DNA from: Bacteroidaceae bacterium
Lineage (GTDB): Bacteria; Bacteroidota; Bacteroidia; Bacteroidales; Bacteroidaceae
Reading direction: 5' to 3'
NCBI GenBank assembly: GCA_017427065.1
Contig: JAFRTL010000002.1
Coordinates: forward strand, 1-64,000
Length of the DNA: 64,000 nucleotides
A program made the position numbers and the translations under genes. Below are positions 22,496 to 33,361 of this stretch, one piece after another. The notes under the pieces are model-generated. The model was given only the letters and a program-made list of their open reading frames with translations, was not told the DNA's origin and did no database searches. Positions within the stretch are counted from its first letter, which is position 1. Each line of letters begins with the position of its first letter.

Positions 22496-23455
22496 ATGAC
22501 GAACAGAAGAGATTTTTTAAAGCGTGCATCAGCCCTGACGCTGGGTGCATTGTTTGTAGATGGTATCACCTCTGAGGCTTCTGCCGCTACCCGTAATTCA
22601 ATGGCGAGCAAAATCTTAGGTTTGCAGACCTATTCACTGGGTCCAGAACTATCACAGCCCGACTTGGCTACAGGCTTGAAGAAGGTGAAGGAGTGTGGCT
22701 ATACTAATTTGGAGTTGGCTGGTTATCGCGAGGGTAACATCGGACAGGCTCCTGTAGCTGAGTTTAAGAAATTGGCCGATGATGCAGGTTTGACCATCAT
22801 CAGCTCTCACCTTACCCCTTCAGTACGTGGACAGTATTCTAAGGATAATATCGAGCAGATCAAGGACTTCTGGAAGAAGGCTACCGAGGATCACAACAAA
22901 CTGGGTGTGAAGTATATGGTACAGCCATCATTGCCACAGTGCAACAGTCTGGAAGATGCTCAGTATGTGGGCGAAGTATTCAATGCTGCTGGTGAAATCG
23001 CCAAGCAGGGTGGTATCCAGTTTGGTTATCACAACCACAACTATGAGTTCAACCGCCTGACTGCTGGTGGCACAGAGCCTATCAGCTTCGCTATCCGTGG
23101 CTATCGTCCTCCTCAGGGTCAGGAAATGCCTAAGACGGTAGAGGAAATATTCATCGAGAGCACAGATCCAAGCAAGGTGATCTTCGAACTCGACGTTTAT
23201 TGGACCGTGATGGGTGGCCAGGATCCTGTAGAGTGGATCAATAAGTATGCTAACCGCATCCAGATGCTGCATATCAAGGACCGTCTGGTATTGGGCGACA
23301 GTGGTATGATGAACTTCAAGAACATCTTTAATGCGTTCTATAGCCATGGGCATCAGTACTTCTTCGTAGAGATTGAAGATACCCGCAGTGGCAAGCAATT
23401 CGACCGCATCAAAGCCAGTGCAGATTTCTTGTTGGCAAGCGACTTTGTTAAATAA
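22496..23455 (+). CDS. Exported sugar phosphate isomerase/epimerase-like TIM barrel (paralogue 1)
   Basis: A 319-residue protein of the xylose isomerase-like TIM barrel family (AP_endonuc_2, PF01261). It starts MTNRRDFLKRASALTLGALF, a twin-arginine signal, with a probable cleavage after ASA near residue 31. The barrel shows GLQTYSLGPEL, LELAGYREG, IISSHLTPS, QFGYHNHNYEF (a metal-site strand), VIFELDVYWTVMGGQDPVEW, MLHIKDR and FFVEIED. Sugar substrate is unknown. It is the first of three tandem paralogues, each with its own promoter; unlike the other two it lacks a lipobox cysteine. Confidence 0.88.
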   Translation: MTNRRDFLKRASALTLGALFVDGITSEASAATRNSMASKILGLQTYSLGPELSQPDLATGLKKVKECGYTNLELAGYREGNIGQAPVAEFKKLADDAGLTIISSHLTPSVRGQYSKDNIEQIKDFWKKATEDHNKLGVKYMVQPSLPQCNSLEDAQYVGEVFNAAGEIAKQGGIQFGYHNHNYEFNRLTAGGTEPISFAIRGYRPPQGQEMPKTVEEIFIESTDPSKVIFELDVYWTVMGGQDPVEWINKYANRIQMLHIKDRLVLGDSGMMNFKNIFNAFYSHGHQYFFVEIEDTRSGKQFDRIKASADFLLASDFVK

Positions 23456-23477
23456 GTTTAAATTTTGTAACAAATTG

Positions 23478-23510
23478 AGGCTCGGTATCATACAAAACCG
23501 AGCCTTTTTC
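23478..23510 (+). terminator. Terminator between isomerase-like paralogues 1 and 2
   Basis: AGGCTCGGT (23478-23486) pairs with ACCGAGCCT (23497-23505) and is followed by TTTTTC. The -7 element TACCTTTG for the next gene begins two bases later, at 23512-23519. Confidence 0.88.
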
Positions 23511-23549
23511 ATACCTTTGCGCCCAAATACATTAACTTATCATTATATT

Positions 23550-24548
23550 ATGGCAACTAGAAGAGATTTTTTGAAGAGTGCATCTATGCTGACGCTTGGT
23601 ACACTCGCTGCATGTAATGCAAATGGTGGTGCAACAGCTGCTGCTAATCAGCCTGCTGCTCCAGGTTCTAAGTACATTGGCCTCCAGACTTATACACTGG
23701 GCGGTGAGTTGTATAACGACACTGCTAATGTGATTAAGAAGTTGGCAGAGGGTGGTTACACTGGCTTTGAGCTGGCAGGTTACAACCCACAGGCACGTGG
23801 CTTCCGTAGCTTCGGTCAGGACGCTGCTACTATTTCTGCTGCTGATTTCAAGAAGATGTGCGATGACGCAGGTATCAAGATCATTAGCTCTCACCTGACT
23901 CCTAACAACCTGGAGCGTGGTGCTAAGTATGATGCATCAACCAAGGACACTATCCTGGAATACTGGAAGACCGTTATCGAGGATCACAAGACTTTTGGTG
24001 TAGAGGCTATCGTTCAGCCTTCTCTGCCTACTATCCAGAACAAGGAAGACGCTCTGAACGTATGCGAGGTATTCAACGCAGTTGGTGAGCTGCTGGGTCA
24101 GAACGGTATCAAGTTCGGTTACCACAACCACAGCAATGAGTTCAATAAGGTTATCCCTGGCGGTGAGGCTGCTACTCCTTACTATCAGCGTGGTTTCCGT
24201 CGCCCAGGTGACGATACTCCAGAACCAGAGACTATTGAGAAGATATTCATTGAGAACACTGATCCTTCTAAGGTATTCTTCGAGTTAGACTGCTACTGGA
24301 CTGTAATGGGTCAGCAGGATCCTCTCGTTTGGTTGAAGCAGTATCCTAACCGCATCCAGTACCTCCACGTTAAGGACTTCGTGGTAATTGGTGCTTCTGG
24401 TGCTATGAACTGGGAGAACATCTTCACTCAGCACTATGCTAATGGCAACAAGTACTGGTTCGTAGAGATCGAGGGTACTAACAGTGGTCATCAGGTAGAG
24501 TATGCTCTTGAGAGCGCTAAGTACCTGCTGGGTCATGATTTCGTGTAA
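23550..24548 (+). CDS. Exported sugar isomerase-like TIM barrel lipoprotein (paralogue 2)
   Basis: A 332-residue xylose isomerase-like TIM barrel protein. It starts at ATG 23550 (MATRRDFLKSASMLTLGTLA); an open frame extends upstream to 23373 but crosses the terminator of the previous gene and is rejected. The twin-arginine signal ends in the lipobox LAAC, so it is a predicted Tat-exported lipoprotein. Barrel motifs match paralogue 1: GLQTYTLGGEL, FELAGYNPQA, IISSHLTPNN, KFGYHNHSNEF, VFFELDCYWTVMGQQDPLVW, YLHVKDFVV and WFVEIEG. Codon choice is strongly biased to a few codons, hinting at high expression. Confidence 0.9.
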   Translation: MATRRDFLKSASMLTLGTLAACNANGGATAAANQPAAPGSKYIGLQTYTLGGELYNDTANVIKKLAEGGYTGFELAGYNPQARGFRSFGQDAATISAADFKKMCDDAGIKIISSHLTPNNLERGAKYDASTKDTILEYWKTVIEDHKTFGVEAIVQPSLPTIQNKEDALNVCEVFNAVGELLGQNGIKFGYHNHSNEFNKVIPGGEAATPYYQRGFRRPGDDTPEPETIEKIFIENTDPSKVFFELDCYWTVMGQQDPLVWLKQYPNRIQYLHVKDFVVIGASGAMNWENIFTQHYANGNKYWFVEIEGTNSGHQVEYALESAKYLLGHDFV

Positions 24549-24573
24549 TTATTTACATTAACCTAATAGTAAG

Positions 24574-24614
24574 GTGGGGTTGCCAATTTTGGCAACCCCA
24601 CTTTCTTTTTCTTC
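24574..24614 (+). terminator. Terminator after isomerase-like paralogue 2
   Basis: GTGGGGTTGCC (24574-24584) and GGCAACCCCAC (24591-24601) form an 11-bp stem with loop AATTTT, then a T-rich tail. Confidence 0.92.
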
Positions 24615-24735
24615 TCTAATTTGCGCAAAATCATCTCATTAGGGTCAAATTATTAGGAAAAAACGTGAAGATTTCAAATTTTGTTCCTAACTTTGGGGTC
24701 AGATTATAAATTTTATTTAATAACTTAGTATAATT

Positions 24736-25740
24736 ATGGATAGAAGAAATTTCCTGAAAGGCGCTTCAATGCTTTCACTGGGCGCTCTCGCAGCATGCAA
24801 CAACGAGAAGGCTGCTCCTGCTCCTGCTGTTAATGTTGAAGTAAACAATCCTGACAAGTATTTTGGCTTGCAGATTTACACGCTGGGCAATGAGCTTTAT
24901 GCTGGTAACTTGGCTGACAACTTTAAGAAGCTGCATGACATGGGCTTCAAGTACATTGAGCTGGCTGGCTACGATGTAAACACTAATACTGTTGGTGGTG
25001 TTGACTTTACCGAGTTCAAGAAGCAGGCCAACGACGCAGGTCTTGAGATCCCTAGCTCACATGTTAACGCACCAGGTCTGTTCTCAGGCGTAGCTGGTCG
25101 TGAGAGCCGTGATGGTAGCGATGGTCAGTTCAACCGTTCTATGATCAACAAGGTGGCTGAGTCATTCAAGAAGGTGGCTGAGGATCATGCTAAGCAGGGT
25201 ATCCAGTATGTGGTTCACCCAATGATGGCTTACCTGAACACTGAGGATGATGTGAAGGCATTCGCAGAGATGCTGAACAAGAGTGGTGAGATCTTCAAGG
25301 CTGCTGGTATCCAGTTCGGTTACCACCATCACAACATGGAGTTCGCTCGCATGGTGAAGGGTGTTAAGGGCTTCCGTCTCCCAACTGTGTTGACTCCGCT
25401 GACTGCAGCTGATGGTCCTATGATCATGGATCTGCTGATGGACAACACTGATCCTGCTAACGTATGCTACGAAATGGATACTTACTGGACCGTGATGGGC
25501 CAGCAGGATCCTGTGGTTTGGTTGAAGAACCGTGCTAACCGCATCAAGTTGATGCACGTGAAGGACTTCGTAGTTCTGGGTGATTCTGGTGCTATGAACT
25601 TCAAGAACATCTTTGAGCAGTTCTATGCTAATGGCAACAAGTATCTGTTCTGCGAGATTGAGGATATCGACAGTGGCAAGCAGATGCAGCGCGTTGAGGC
25701 TTCTATGAAGTTTATCAATGCTCAGCCTTGGGTAAAGTAA
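24736..25740 (+). CDS. Exported sugar isomerase-like TIM barrel lipoprotein (paralogue 3)
   Basis: A 334-residue relative of the two preceding genes. The signal MDRRNFLKGASMLSLGALAAC has twin arginines and a lipobox cysteine at residue 21. The barrel shows GLQIYTLGNEL, IELAGYDVNT, IPSSHVNAPG, QFGYHHHNMEF, VCYEMDTYWTVMGQQDPVVW, LMHVKDFVV and FCEIEDIDS. A -7 element TAACTTTG lies at 24688-24695. Together the three may process related oxidised sugars in the periplasm, but no transporter or glycosidase nearby shows which. Confidence 0.9.
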   Translation: MDRRNFLKGASMLSLGALAACNNEKAAPAPAVNVEVNNPDKYFGLQIYTLGNELYAGNLADNFKKLHDMGFKYIELAGYDVNTNTVGGVDFTEFKKQANDAGLEIPSSHVNAPGLFSGVAGRESRDGSDGQFNRSMINKVAESFKKVAEDHAKQGIQYVVHPMMAYLNTEDDVKAFAEMLNKSGEIFKAAGIQFGYHHHNMEFARMVKGVKGFRLPTVLTPLTAADGPMIMDLLMDNTDPANVCYEMDTYWTVMGQQDPVVWLKNRANRIKLMHVKDFVVLGDSGAMNFKNIFEQFYANGNKYLFCEIEDIDSGKQMQRVEASMKFINAQPWVK

Positions 25741-25774
25741 TTGGGGATATCTTTCGCTAAAGATATTTTTTAAG

Positions 25775-25807
25775 AAAGGCGTGGCGTTTGTCACGCCTTT
25801 TTACTTT
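25775..25807 (+). terminator. Terminator after isomerase-like paralogue 3
   Basis: AAAGGCGTG (25775-25783) pairs with CACGCCTTT (25792-25800), then T-rich sequence. A separate small dyad GATATCTTT/AAAGATATT precedes it from 25746. Confidence 0.85.
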
Positions 25808-26308
25808 TTAAAGTTACTTATTCTTTTTTCTTTTGGGCGAGCAAAAGAAAAAGAATCAAAAAAGAAAACTCGCCGACTGCACTTCCGCAGCTAAAATGCA
25901 ATGCCTTTTTCCTAAGCGCCGCAAGACGTGCGCTTCGCGCTCTTTGCGGTGCGGCGCTTTTAACGGAAAAAACCATCGCATTTTTTCACGCTGCTCCAGT
26001 GAGGTCGGAATCTTTTTGTTTATTACATTGTCTTCTCCCTTTGATTAATTATGCTTGTAGGGATACATAAGCGAGCGAAGCAATGCAAACAAAGCGAAGT
26101 GATACAGGTCCGTCCTCACATCTGGAGCGTTAAGAAAATCGGGAAAGTTTTCTGTTAAAAAGCGCGGGCTGTTTGAGCAAGCAAAGCTTGCGAGTTTTCG
26201 CGCTTTAGGAAAACGTGAGTGATTTTTAGCGGAAGATGTGCAGACGGCGGGCTTTCTTTGGTTCGTTTCTTTCCCCCGTGGGAAAGAAATGAATAAGTAA
26301 CTTTAAAA
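25806..26308. repeat. Pair of mirrored ~200-bp structured repeats
   Basis: Two related blocks face each other. The outer ends are 18 identical bases, TTTTAAAGTTACTTATTC at 25806-25823 and its reverse complement at 26291-26308. Inward, both arms share CGCCG-CTGCAC-TTCCGC (25871-25888; 26229-26249), TTTTCCTAA-GCGC, a long hairpin (AAGCGCCGC/GCGGCGCTT at 25914-25922 with 25951-25959; AAAGCGCG/CGCGCTTT at 26159-26166 with 26199-26206), then GCTCCAG and GAGGxCGG (25993-26008; 26110-26128). The two hairpins keep the fold but differ in sequence. No plausible gene is inside; short open frames here follow the hairpins. Confidence 0.82.
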
Positions 26309-26362
26309 GAAAGCAATAAAGAATCAATAAAGAAAAAAGAAATAACTTGTAACATTGCAAAA

Positions 26363-26379
26363 TACTACGTTTTGTAGTA
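26363..26379. promoter_or_regulatory. TACTAC-N5-GTAGTA dyad upstream of gpmI
   Basis: Perfect 6-bp arms, TACTAC (26363-26368) and GTAGTA (26374-26379), in AT-rich flanks about 50 bases upstream of the gpmI -33 element. The arms resemble BlaI/MecI-type operators (TACTAC..GTAGTA), though the spacer is one base longer than the version I remember. Confidence 0.45.
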
Positions 26380-26427
26380 ATTTTGGCTTCGCCGAAGATA
26401 CTTGGCACTCGGAAAAGACAAATACAT

Positions 26428-26458
26428 TTGCCTTTTCTCTCGTTTTTACGTATCTTTG
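26428..26458 (+). promoter_or_regulatory. Promoter of gpmI
   Basis: TTG (26428-26430) and TATCTTTG (26451-26458) are separated by 20 bases; the start of transcription near 26465 leaves a leader of about 32 bases. Confidence 0.8.
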
Positions 26459-26496
26459 CAACCAAATAAGTACGTACAATTATATAGGAAAATATT

Positions 26497-28014
26497 ATGG
26501 CAAAGAAAGCGCTTTTAATGATTCTCGACGGTTGGGGAATCGGTGACCGTCAGAAAGATGATGTTATCTCCTCTACACCTACACCTTATTGGGATTACCT
26601 GATCTCTACTTATCCTAACTCTCAACTGCAAGCCAGTGGTGAGAACGTTGGTCTGCCTGACGGACAAATGGGTAACTCTGAGGTTGGTCACCTGAATATC
26701 GGTGCCGGACGTATCGTTTATCAGGATCTGGTAAAGATCAACCGTGCTTGCAAAGATGGTAGCATCCTTAAGAATAAGGAGATTATCGCTGCCTATACTT
26801 ATGCTAAGGAGCATGGCGTAGGCTTGCATATCATGGGCTTGACCTCTAATGGTGGTGTGCACAGCTCTATGGAGCATCTCTTCAAATTGTGTGACATTGC
26901 CAAGGAGTATGGCTTGGAAGGTCGTACGTTCATCCACTGTTTGATGGACGGTCGTGATACCGATCCTCGTAGTGGTATTGGTTTCATCGCTGAGGTAGAA
27001 GAGCATTGCAAGCAGAGTGCAGGTGTTGTGGCTTCTATTATCGGTCGCTTCTACACAATGGACCGTGATAAGCGTTGGGAACGTGTGAAAGTGGGTTACG
27101 ACCAGTTGGTACATGGCATCGGCAAGCAGAGCGACAACATGGTACAGGCCATGCAGGAGAGCTACGATGAGGGCGTAACGGATGAATTTATCAAGCCTAT
27201 CGTGAACAGCACTGTGGATGGTCGCGTGAAGGAAGGTGATGTATTTATCTTCTTCAATTACCGTAACGACCGTGCCAAGGAAATCACCATTGCACTGACT
27301 CAGCAGGATATGCCTGAGCATGGCATGCATACCATCAAGGATTTGCAGTACTATTGCATGACTCCTTACGATGCATCGTTCAAGGGTGTTCATATCCTCT
27401 TCGATAAGGAGAATGTAGCTAATACCTTGGGTGAGTATCTCTCAAAGAATGATAAGAAGCAGTTGCATATTGCAGAGACGGAGAAATATGCTCATGTGAC
27501 CTTCTTCTTTAATGGTGGTCGTGAGGCTCCGTTTGATGGTGAAGACCGTATCCTGGTGCCTTCTCCAAAGGTGGCTACCTACGATCTGAAGCCAGAGATG
27601 AGTGCCTACGAGGTTAAAGATAAGTTGGTAGAGGCCATCAATACTCAGAAGTATGATTTTATCGTGGTGAACTATGCTAATGGCGATATGGTGGGTCATA
27701 CGGGTATCTATGAGGCTATCGAGAAAGCTGTGGTGGCTATCGACAACTGTGTGAAGGAAACCGTTGAGGCTGCTAAGGCCAACGACTATGAGGTGATCAT
27801 TATTGCTGACCATGGTAATGCTGACCATGCCTTAAATGAAGACGGAACGCCTAACACTGCTCACTCACTGAATCCTGTACCATTCGTGTATGTTACCGCA
27901 AATAAGGATGCGAAGGTGGAGAACGGCGTATTGGCTGATGTGGCTCCTTCTATCTTGCATATCATGGGTCTGCCTCAGCCTGCAGACATGACAGGTAAAG
28001 ACTTGATTAAATAA
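26497..28014 (+). CDS. gpmI: 2,3-bisphosphoglycerate-independent phosphoglycerate mutase
   Basis: Interconverts 3- and 2-phosphoglycerate in glycolysis using two Mn ions and a phosphoserine. At 505 residues the length is standard. Motifs: [11 protein letters not shown] (first metal aspartate), [17 protein letters not shown] with the catalytic serine, [38 protein letters not shown] and [10 protein letters not shown] (second metal cluster). The stop TAA shares its last base with the ATG of the DUF3109 gene (TAATG), so the two are translationally coupled. Confidence 0.98.
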   Translation: MAKKALLMILDGWGIGDRQKDDVISSTPTPYWDYLISTYPNSQLQASGENVGLPDGQMGNSEVGHLNIGAGRIVYQDLVKINRACKDGSILKNKEIIAAYTYAKEHGVGLHIMGLTSNGGVHSSMEHLFKLCDIAKEYGLEGRTFIHCLMDGRDTDPRSGIGFIAEVEEHCKQSAGVVASIIGRFYTMDRDKRWERVKVGYDQLVHGIGKQSDNMVQAMQESYDEGVTDEFIKPIVNSTVDGRVKEGDVFIFFNYRNDRAKEITIALTQQDMPEHGMHTIKDLQYYCMTPYDASFKGVHILFDKENVANTLGEYLSKNDKKQLHIAETEKYAHVTFFFNGGREAPFDGEDRILVPSPKVATYDLKPEMSAYEVKDKLVEAINTQKYDFIVVNYANGDMVGHTGIYEAIEKAVVAIDNCVKETVEAAKANDYEVIIIADHGNADHALNEDGTPNTAHSLNPVPFVYVTANKDAKVENGVLADVAPSILHIMGLPQPADMTGKDLIK

Positions 28015-28598
28015 TGTACCAGATTGGAGACGTGCTGATTAGCGATGAGGTGCTGACAGAGCGTTTCATCTGCGACTTGAAAGAATGTATGGGTGCCTGC
28101 TGCATCGAGGGCGATGCGGGGGCACCCTTAGAATTAGATGAGGTGCTGGAGATTGAGGAGCTTTTACCCGTGATATGGGACAACCTGGATCTGCAGGCAC
28201 GTAAGGTCATCAACAAGCAAGGGGTGGCTTACACCGACCCTGAAGGACAGTTGGTCACCTCCATCGTGAATGGCAAGGACTGCGTCTTCACGTGTTACGA
28301 CGAGAAAGGCTGTTGCTTCTGTGCCATCGAGAAGGCGTTCCGTGAAGGAAAGACTAAGTTCTATAAACCCATTTCCTGCCATCTGTATCCCATTAGGGTG
28401 AAGCAGGTAGGCGACATGGAGGCGCTGAATTACGATCGTTGGACCATCTGTAAGGCTGCCTTGCTTTTAGGGCAGAAAGAGGATGTGAGGGTGTATGAGT
28501 TCCTCAAGGAACCTCTTATCCGTAAGTTTGGCGAGGCGTGGTATCAGGAGCTCGTAGAGGCTGTAGAGGAACTGAAACGTAGAGGCTATATTAAGTAA
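28014..28598 (+). CDS. DUF3109 family cysteine-cluster protein
   Basis: A 194-residue DUF3109 protein. Cysteines that probably bind a metal or Fe-S cluster occur in ICDLKECMGACC, DCVFTCYDEKGCCFCAIE and ISCHLYPIR, a layout related to YkgJ-type CxxxxCC clusters. Function is unknown. It starts on the last base of the gpmI stop codon and ends at a strong terminator. Confidence 0.9.
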   Translation: MYQIGDVLISDEVLTERFICDLKECMGACCIEGDAGAPLELDEVLEIEELLPVIWDNLDLQARKVINKQGVAYTDPEGQLVTSIVNGKDCVFTCYDEKGCCFCAIEKAFREGKTKFYKPISCHLYPIRVKQVGDMEALNYDRWTICKAALLLGQKEDVRVYEFLKEPLIRKFGEAWYQELVEAVEELKRRGYIK

Positions 28599-28618
28599 GC
28601 TCACGCAAGTGCGACATT

Positions 28619-28664
28619 AAAGCCCTGGCAGTAGGATTTTCCTACGTTCACCAGGGCTTTTTCC
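28619..28664 (+). terminator. Terminator after the gpmI-DUF3109 operon
   Basis: AAAGCCCTGG (28619-28628) pairs with CCAGGGCTTT (28651-28660), with an inner GTAGG/CCTAC stem, then a T run. It separates this operon from the convergent gyrB. Confidence 0.9.
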
Positions 28665-28694
28665 TTCATTTATGTAAGATGTGAAGTGCTTTCC

Positions 28695-30689
<1,995 letters not shown>

Positions 30690-30835
30690 TTAACTTCCTG
30701 GAGCCTGTTTTCGCGAGGCTCCTGTTTAGGTAGCAAAGTTACGAAAAATCTTTGGATTTCTTGCTAGAAATAAGGCATAAAATTGCAGTTTTTATCGAAC
30801 AATTTTAGCATGATTTGCAGACCAGCCTCCTGCAC

Positions 30836-30870
30836 AAAACAGAAAAGGCCGAACTCTATAGAGTTCAGCC
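30836..30870 (-). terminator. Terminator of rpsT
   Basis: On the minus strand GGCTGAACTC (30870-30861) pairs with GAGTTCGGCC (30856-30847) around TATA, followed by TTTTCTGTTTTG. It lies 37 bases after the rpsT stop. Confidence 0.88.
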
Positions 30871-30906
30871 TGATTATATATCACATAAGGGGGTTATTCC
30901 TAATAC

Positions 30907-31161
30907 CTAACCCAGCTTGTTGATGTGGAGAGCCAATCTAGATTTCAGGTTGTTAGCCTTATTCTTATGAATGATTCCCTTCTTTGCCATCTTGTCAAGC
31001 AACTTGGTTACTGCAGGTAACAAAGTAGCAGCAACTTCCTTCTCAGTAGTAGCACGTAACTTGCGAACTGCGTTTCTCATTGTCTTACCGTAATAGCGGT
31101 TGCGCAGTCTTCTCTTCTCATTCTGTCTGATTCTCTTCAGAGTTGATTTATGATTTGCCAT
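30907..31161 (-). CDS. rpsT: Small ribosomal subunit protein bS20
   Basis: An 84-residue, highly basic ribosomal protein that binds 16S rRNA early in 30S assembly. The typical beginning [21 protein letters not shown] and the end [34 protein letters not shown] are clear. It lies 45 bases downstream of tRNA-Glu on the same strand, so both may come from the same promoter (31298-31328). A terminator follows. Confidence 0.98.
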   Translation of the reverse strand: MANHKSTLKRIRQNEKRRLRNRYYGKTMRNAVRKLRATTEKEVAATLLPAVTKLLDKMAKKGIIHKNKANNLKSRLALHINKLG

Positions 31162-31206
31162 CTCGACTAATCTTTGTTTTTTAAATGTTATTTTTATTGT
31201 TATTTG

Positions 31207-31278
31207 TAGTCCATAGCAGAGTCGAACTGCTCTTTAGAGAATGAAAATCTCTCGTCCTAACCGATAGACGAATGGACC
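31207..31278 (-). tRNA. tRNA-Glu(TTC)
   Basis: A 72-nt tRNA on the minus strand. Acceptor GGTCCAT pairs with ATGGACT, with discriminator A. The anticodon stem AGAGA/TCTCT carries the loop TTTTCAT, anticodon TTC. The T-arm GAGCA-GTTCGAC-TCTGCT is regular. No CCA is encoded. Promoter at 31298-31328. Confidence 0.96.
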
Positions 31279-31297
31279 GTTTCTTCAGTTGCGACTG

Positions 31298-31328
31298 CAA
31301 AGGTAGGTACTTATTTTGAATTGACAAA
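31298..31328 (-). promoter_or_regulatory. Promoter of tRNA-Glu (and probably rpsT)
   Basis: On the minus strand TTTG (31328-31325) and TACCTTTG (31305-31298) are separated by 19 bases. The recO -7 element TAGCTTTG (31351-31358) lies just beyond it in the opposite direction. Confidence 0.8.
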
Positions 31329-31389
31329 GTTTTCTATGAAAAATTTTTTGTAGCTTTGTAGAGTTAAATCATTGAAGGAGGGTAAATTC

Positions 31390-32118
31390 ATGCAGCAGAC
31401 CACTCGTGGAATCGTGCTCCGCACCATAAAATATAAGGACTCTTCGCTCATGGCTGATGTCTATACAGATGTCCGTGGACGTTGCCAGTTCATGTTGCGC
31501 GTTCCCAAGACAGGACGTGCCAAGGTGCTTCCCGTGCTCTTCCAACCGTTGGCCATATTGGAGATGGAGATTGATGTGCGTCCCCACGCAACTATTTATA
31601 AGGTATTAGAAGCCAAAACGCTGACTCCCTTTAGTGACATCCCATTCAATCCTTACAAGCAGGCTATCGTGATGTTCCTCTCCGAATTTCTTACCCGTGC
31701 GTTGAGAGAAGAGGAGCAGGACCTTCCGTTGTTTGAGTATCTGCGAAATTCCATTTCGTTTCTCGACGGTGCTGTTCAGGGGTTCAGTAATTTTCATATT
31801 GTCTTTCTGCTGCGTCTCTCGCGTTTCCTCGGCATCTATCCCAATTTTGAGAACTATCACGAAGGCGATTATTTCGACCTTCTGAATGCCTGTTTCGTGG
31901 GTTCGCAGCCATTGACACATCCTCATTTCCTCAGCGTGCAGGAGTCATCGTATGTACCCCAGCTCTCGCGCATCAACTTTGAGACCATGCATCTGTTCCG
32001 TTTCAGTCGCACAGAACGGAATCGCATGCTCGCCGTCCTTAATGAATTCTATCGCCTGCATCTACCCGACTTTCCCGAACTCATGTCTCTCCAAGTGCTA
32101 CGTGAGTTGTTCGATTAA
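31390..32118 (+). CDS. recO: DNA repair protein RecO
   Basis: RecO helps load RecA onto SSB-coated DNA with RecR. The 242-residue protein begins with an OB fold (TTRGIVLRTIKYKDSSLMADVYTD... FMLRVPKTGRAKVLPVLFQPLAILE) and continues with a helical domain. The zinc-finger cysteines of many RecO proteins are not seen, as is usual in this phylum. ATG 31390 is chosen because it has a strong ribosome binding site AAGGAGG at 31375-31381; an in-frame TTG at 31372 lies upstream of that site. Confidence 0.94.
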   Translation: MQQTTRGIVLRTIKYKDSSLMADVYTDVRGRCQFMLRVPKTGRAKVLPVLFQPLAILEMEIDVRPHATIYKVLEAKTLTPFSDIPFNPYKQAIVMFLSEFLTRALREEEQDLPLFEYLRNSISFLDGAVQGFSNFHIVFLLRLSRFLGIYPNFENYHEGDYFDLLNACFVGSQPLTHPHFLSVQESSYVPQLSRINFETMHLFRFSRTERNRMLAVLNEFYRLHLPDFPELMSLQVLRELFD

Positions 32119-32310
32119 TTATTGAATTAGTATACGCTATTTCTCTAATAATATATCAGCGTTTCATAACCTCACACACTAATCTGCTGATAATATGGCT
32201 TAATTATACCATTGAGATACTTTCATTATCAAAACTTTTGTATATCTTTACGGCGGAGAACAATTTATCCTCCTTGCACAGAAATAACTAACTTTAATTA
32301 ATCTTTATTC

Positions 32311-32730
32311 ATGAAGAAGACTATTTTTCTGATACTTTTCTTATGTCTGTTTATGCAGGGATGCACGCAGAGTGAAAACCAAGACTCCCCATTGACCACC
32401 AGGCGCGAGATCATGCAGCAGTTCCTCGACGGAAAAGACTTCGACAACTATGTGCCCACCGTGTTTTTTATGCATTTCCCTGCTAGTTTGGGACAAGAGG
32501 CGGTCTATTACCATGTGCGCCATCTGAATCGTACAGGGGTGGATTTACTTAAGATACAGTTTGAGCAGCTTCAACCTACTTTCTCACCAGAAACGGCTGA
32601 GGATTGGCAGCATATCCAGCCCTTGCCACGCGATTTTTATGCACCTACCTTGGAGGTTGCGAAACAGGTAATTGACATCGTCGGTCAAGAGAATATCCGT
32701 GCTGCCATACGTACGGCACATGGACAGTAA
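32311..32730 (+). pseudogene. Truncated uroporphyrinogen decarboxylase-like lipoprotein
   Basis: An open frame of 139 residues with a lipoprotein signal (MKKTIFLILFLCLFMQGC, lipobox MQGC at residue 18). The rest reads like the N-terminal third of a UroD/methyltransferase barrel (RREIMQQFLDGKDFDNYVP, VDLLKIQFEQLQPTF, DFYAPTLEVAKQVIDIVG) and then stops at GQENIRAAIRTAHGQ. Full family members are roughly 340-380 residues and no continuation follows; the next gene starts 24 bases later. It could be a decayed gene or a short protein still in use. Confidence 0.5.
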
Positions 32731-32753
32731 TATTAACAATAATGAGATAGTTT

Positions 32754-33338
32754 ATGGAAAATCACATTACAAGGGAAGCAGCTTGGGAGCTGCTGAGAAA
32801 ATACAACAAGGATGCATTTCATCTTCAGCATGCGCTGACTGTGGAGGGGGTAATGCGATGGTTTGCTCATGAACTGGGGTTTGCCGATGAGGTGGACTTC
32901 TGGGGATTGGTGGGACTGTTGCATGATATCGACTTTGAACAGTTTCCTGACCAGCATTGCATCAAGGCACCTGAACTGCTGCGCAATGGCGGAGTAGGGG
33001 AGCAGATGATTCATGCCATCTGTAGCCATGCATATGGGATGCATGTGGATGTGAAGCCTGAACATCTGATGGAGAAGGTGCTCTTTGCTACGGATGAACT
33101 GACGGGACTAATCTGGGCAGCTGCACTGATGCGTCCTTCGAAGAGTGTACAGGACATGGAATTGAAGTCGCTCAAGAAGAAGTATAAATCGAAGGGCTTT
33201 GCGGCTGGCTGCTCACGAGAGGTCATCGAACAGGGGGCTGAGATGCTGGGATGGCCGCTGGATGAGGTGCTGCAGAAGACGCTGGATGCCATGAGGGCAT
33301 GTGAGGCAGACGTTATGCAAGGAATGGAGACGCTATAG
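32754..33338 (+). CDS. HD-domain (HDIG-type) hydrolase
   Basis: A 194-residue cytoplasmic HD-superfamily phosphohydrolase. Metal-binding signature: HLQHALTVEGVM, then GLLHDIDFEQFP (the HD pair) and ICSHAYGMHVD. Such small HD proteins are common in Bacteroidetes with unknown substrate, perhaps nucleotides. It starts 24 bases after the UroD-like fragment and probably shares its transcript. Confidence 0.9.
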   Translation: MENHITREAAWELLRKYNKDAFHLQHALTVEGVMRWFAHELGFADEVDFWGLVGLLHDIDFEQFPDQHCIKAPELLRNGGVGEQMIHAICSHAYGMHVDVKPEHLMEKVLFATDELTGLIWAAALMRPSKSVQDMELKSLKKKYKSKGFAAGCSREVIEQGAEMLGWPLDEVLQKTLDAMRACEADVMQGMETL

Positions 33339-33361
33339 AAAAAGGCATCTGTCATGATAAG

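Noticed and set aside
23373-23549. N-terminal extension of isomerase-like paralogue 2
   Set aside because: It would overlap the end of paralogue 1 and cross a terminator and promoter; the Tat signal at ATG 23550 fixes the start.
26155-26465. Short minus-strand open frames of 66-79 residues inside the mirrored repeat
   Set aside because: They follow hairpins and low-complexity sequence and have no counterpart in the other repeat arm.
26515-27393. A 292-residue open frame antisense to gpmI
   Set aside because: It is a shadow of a highly biased, clearly real gene on the other strand; no family features.
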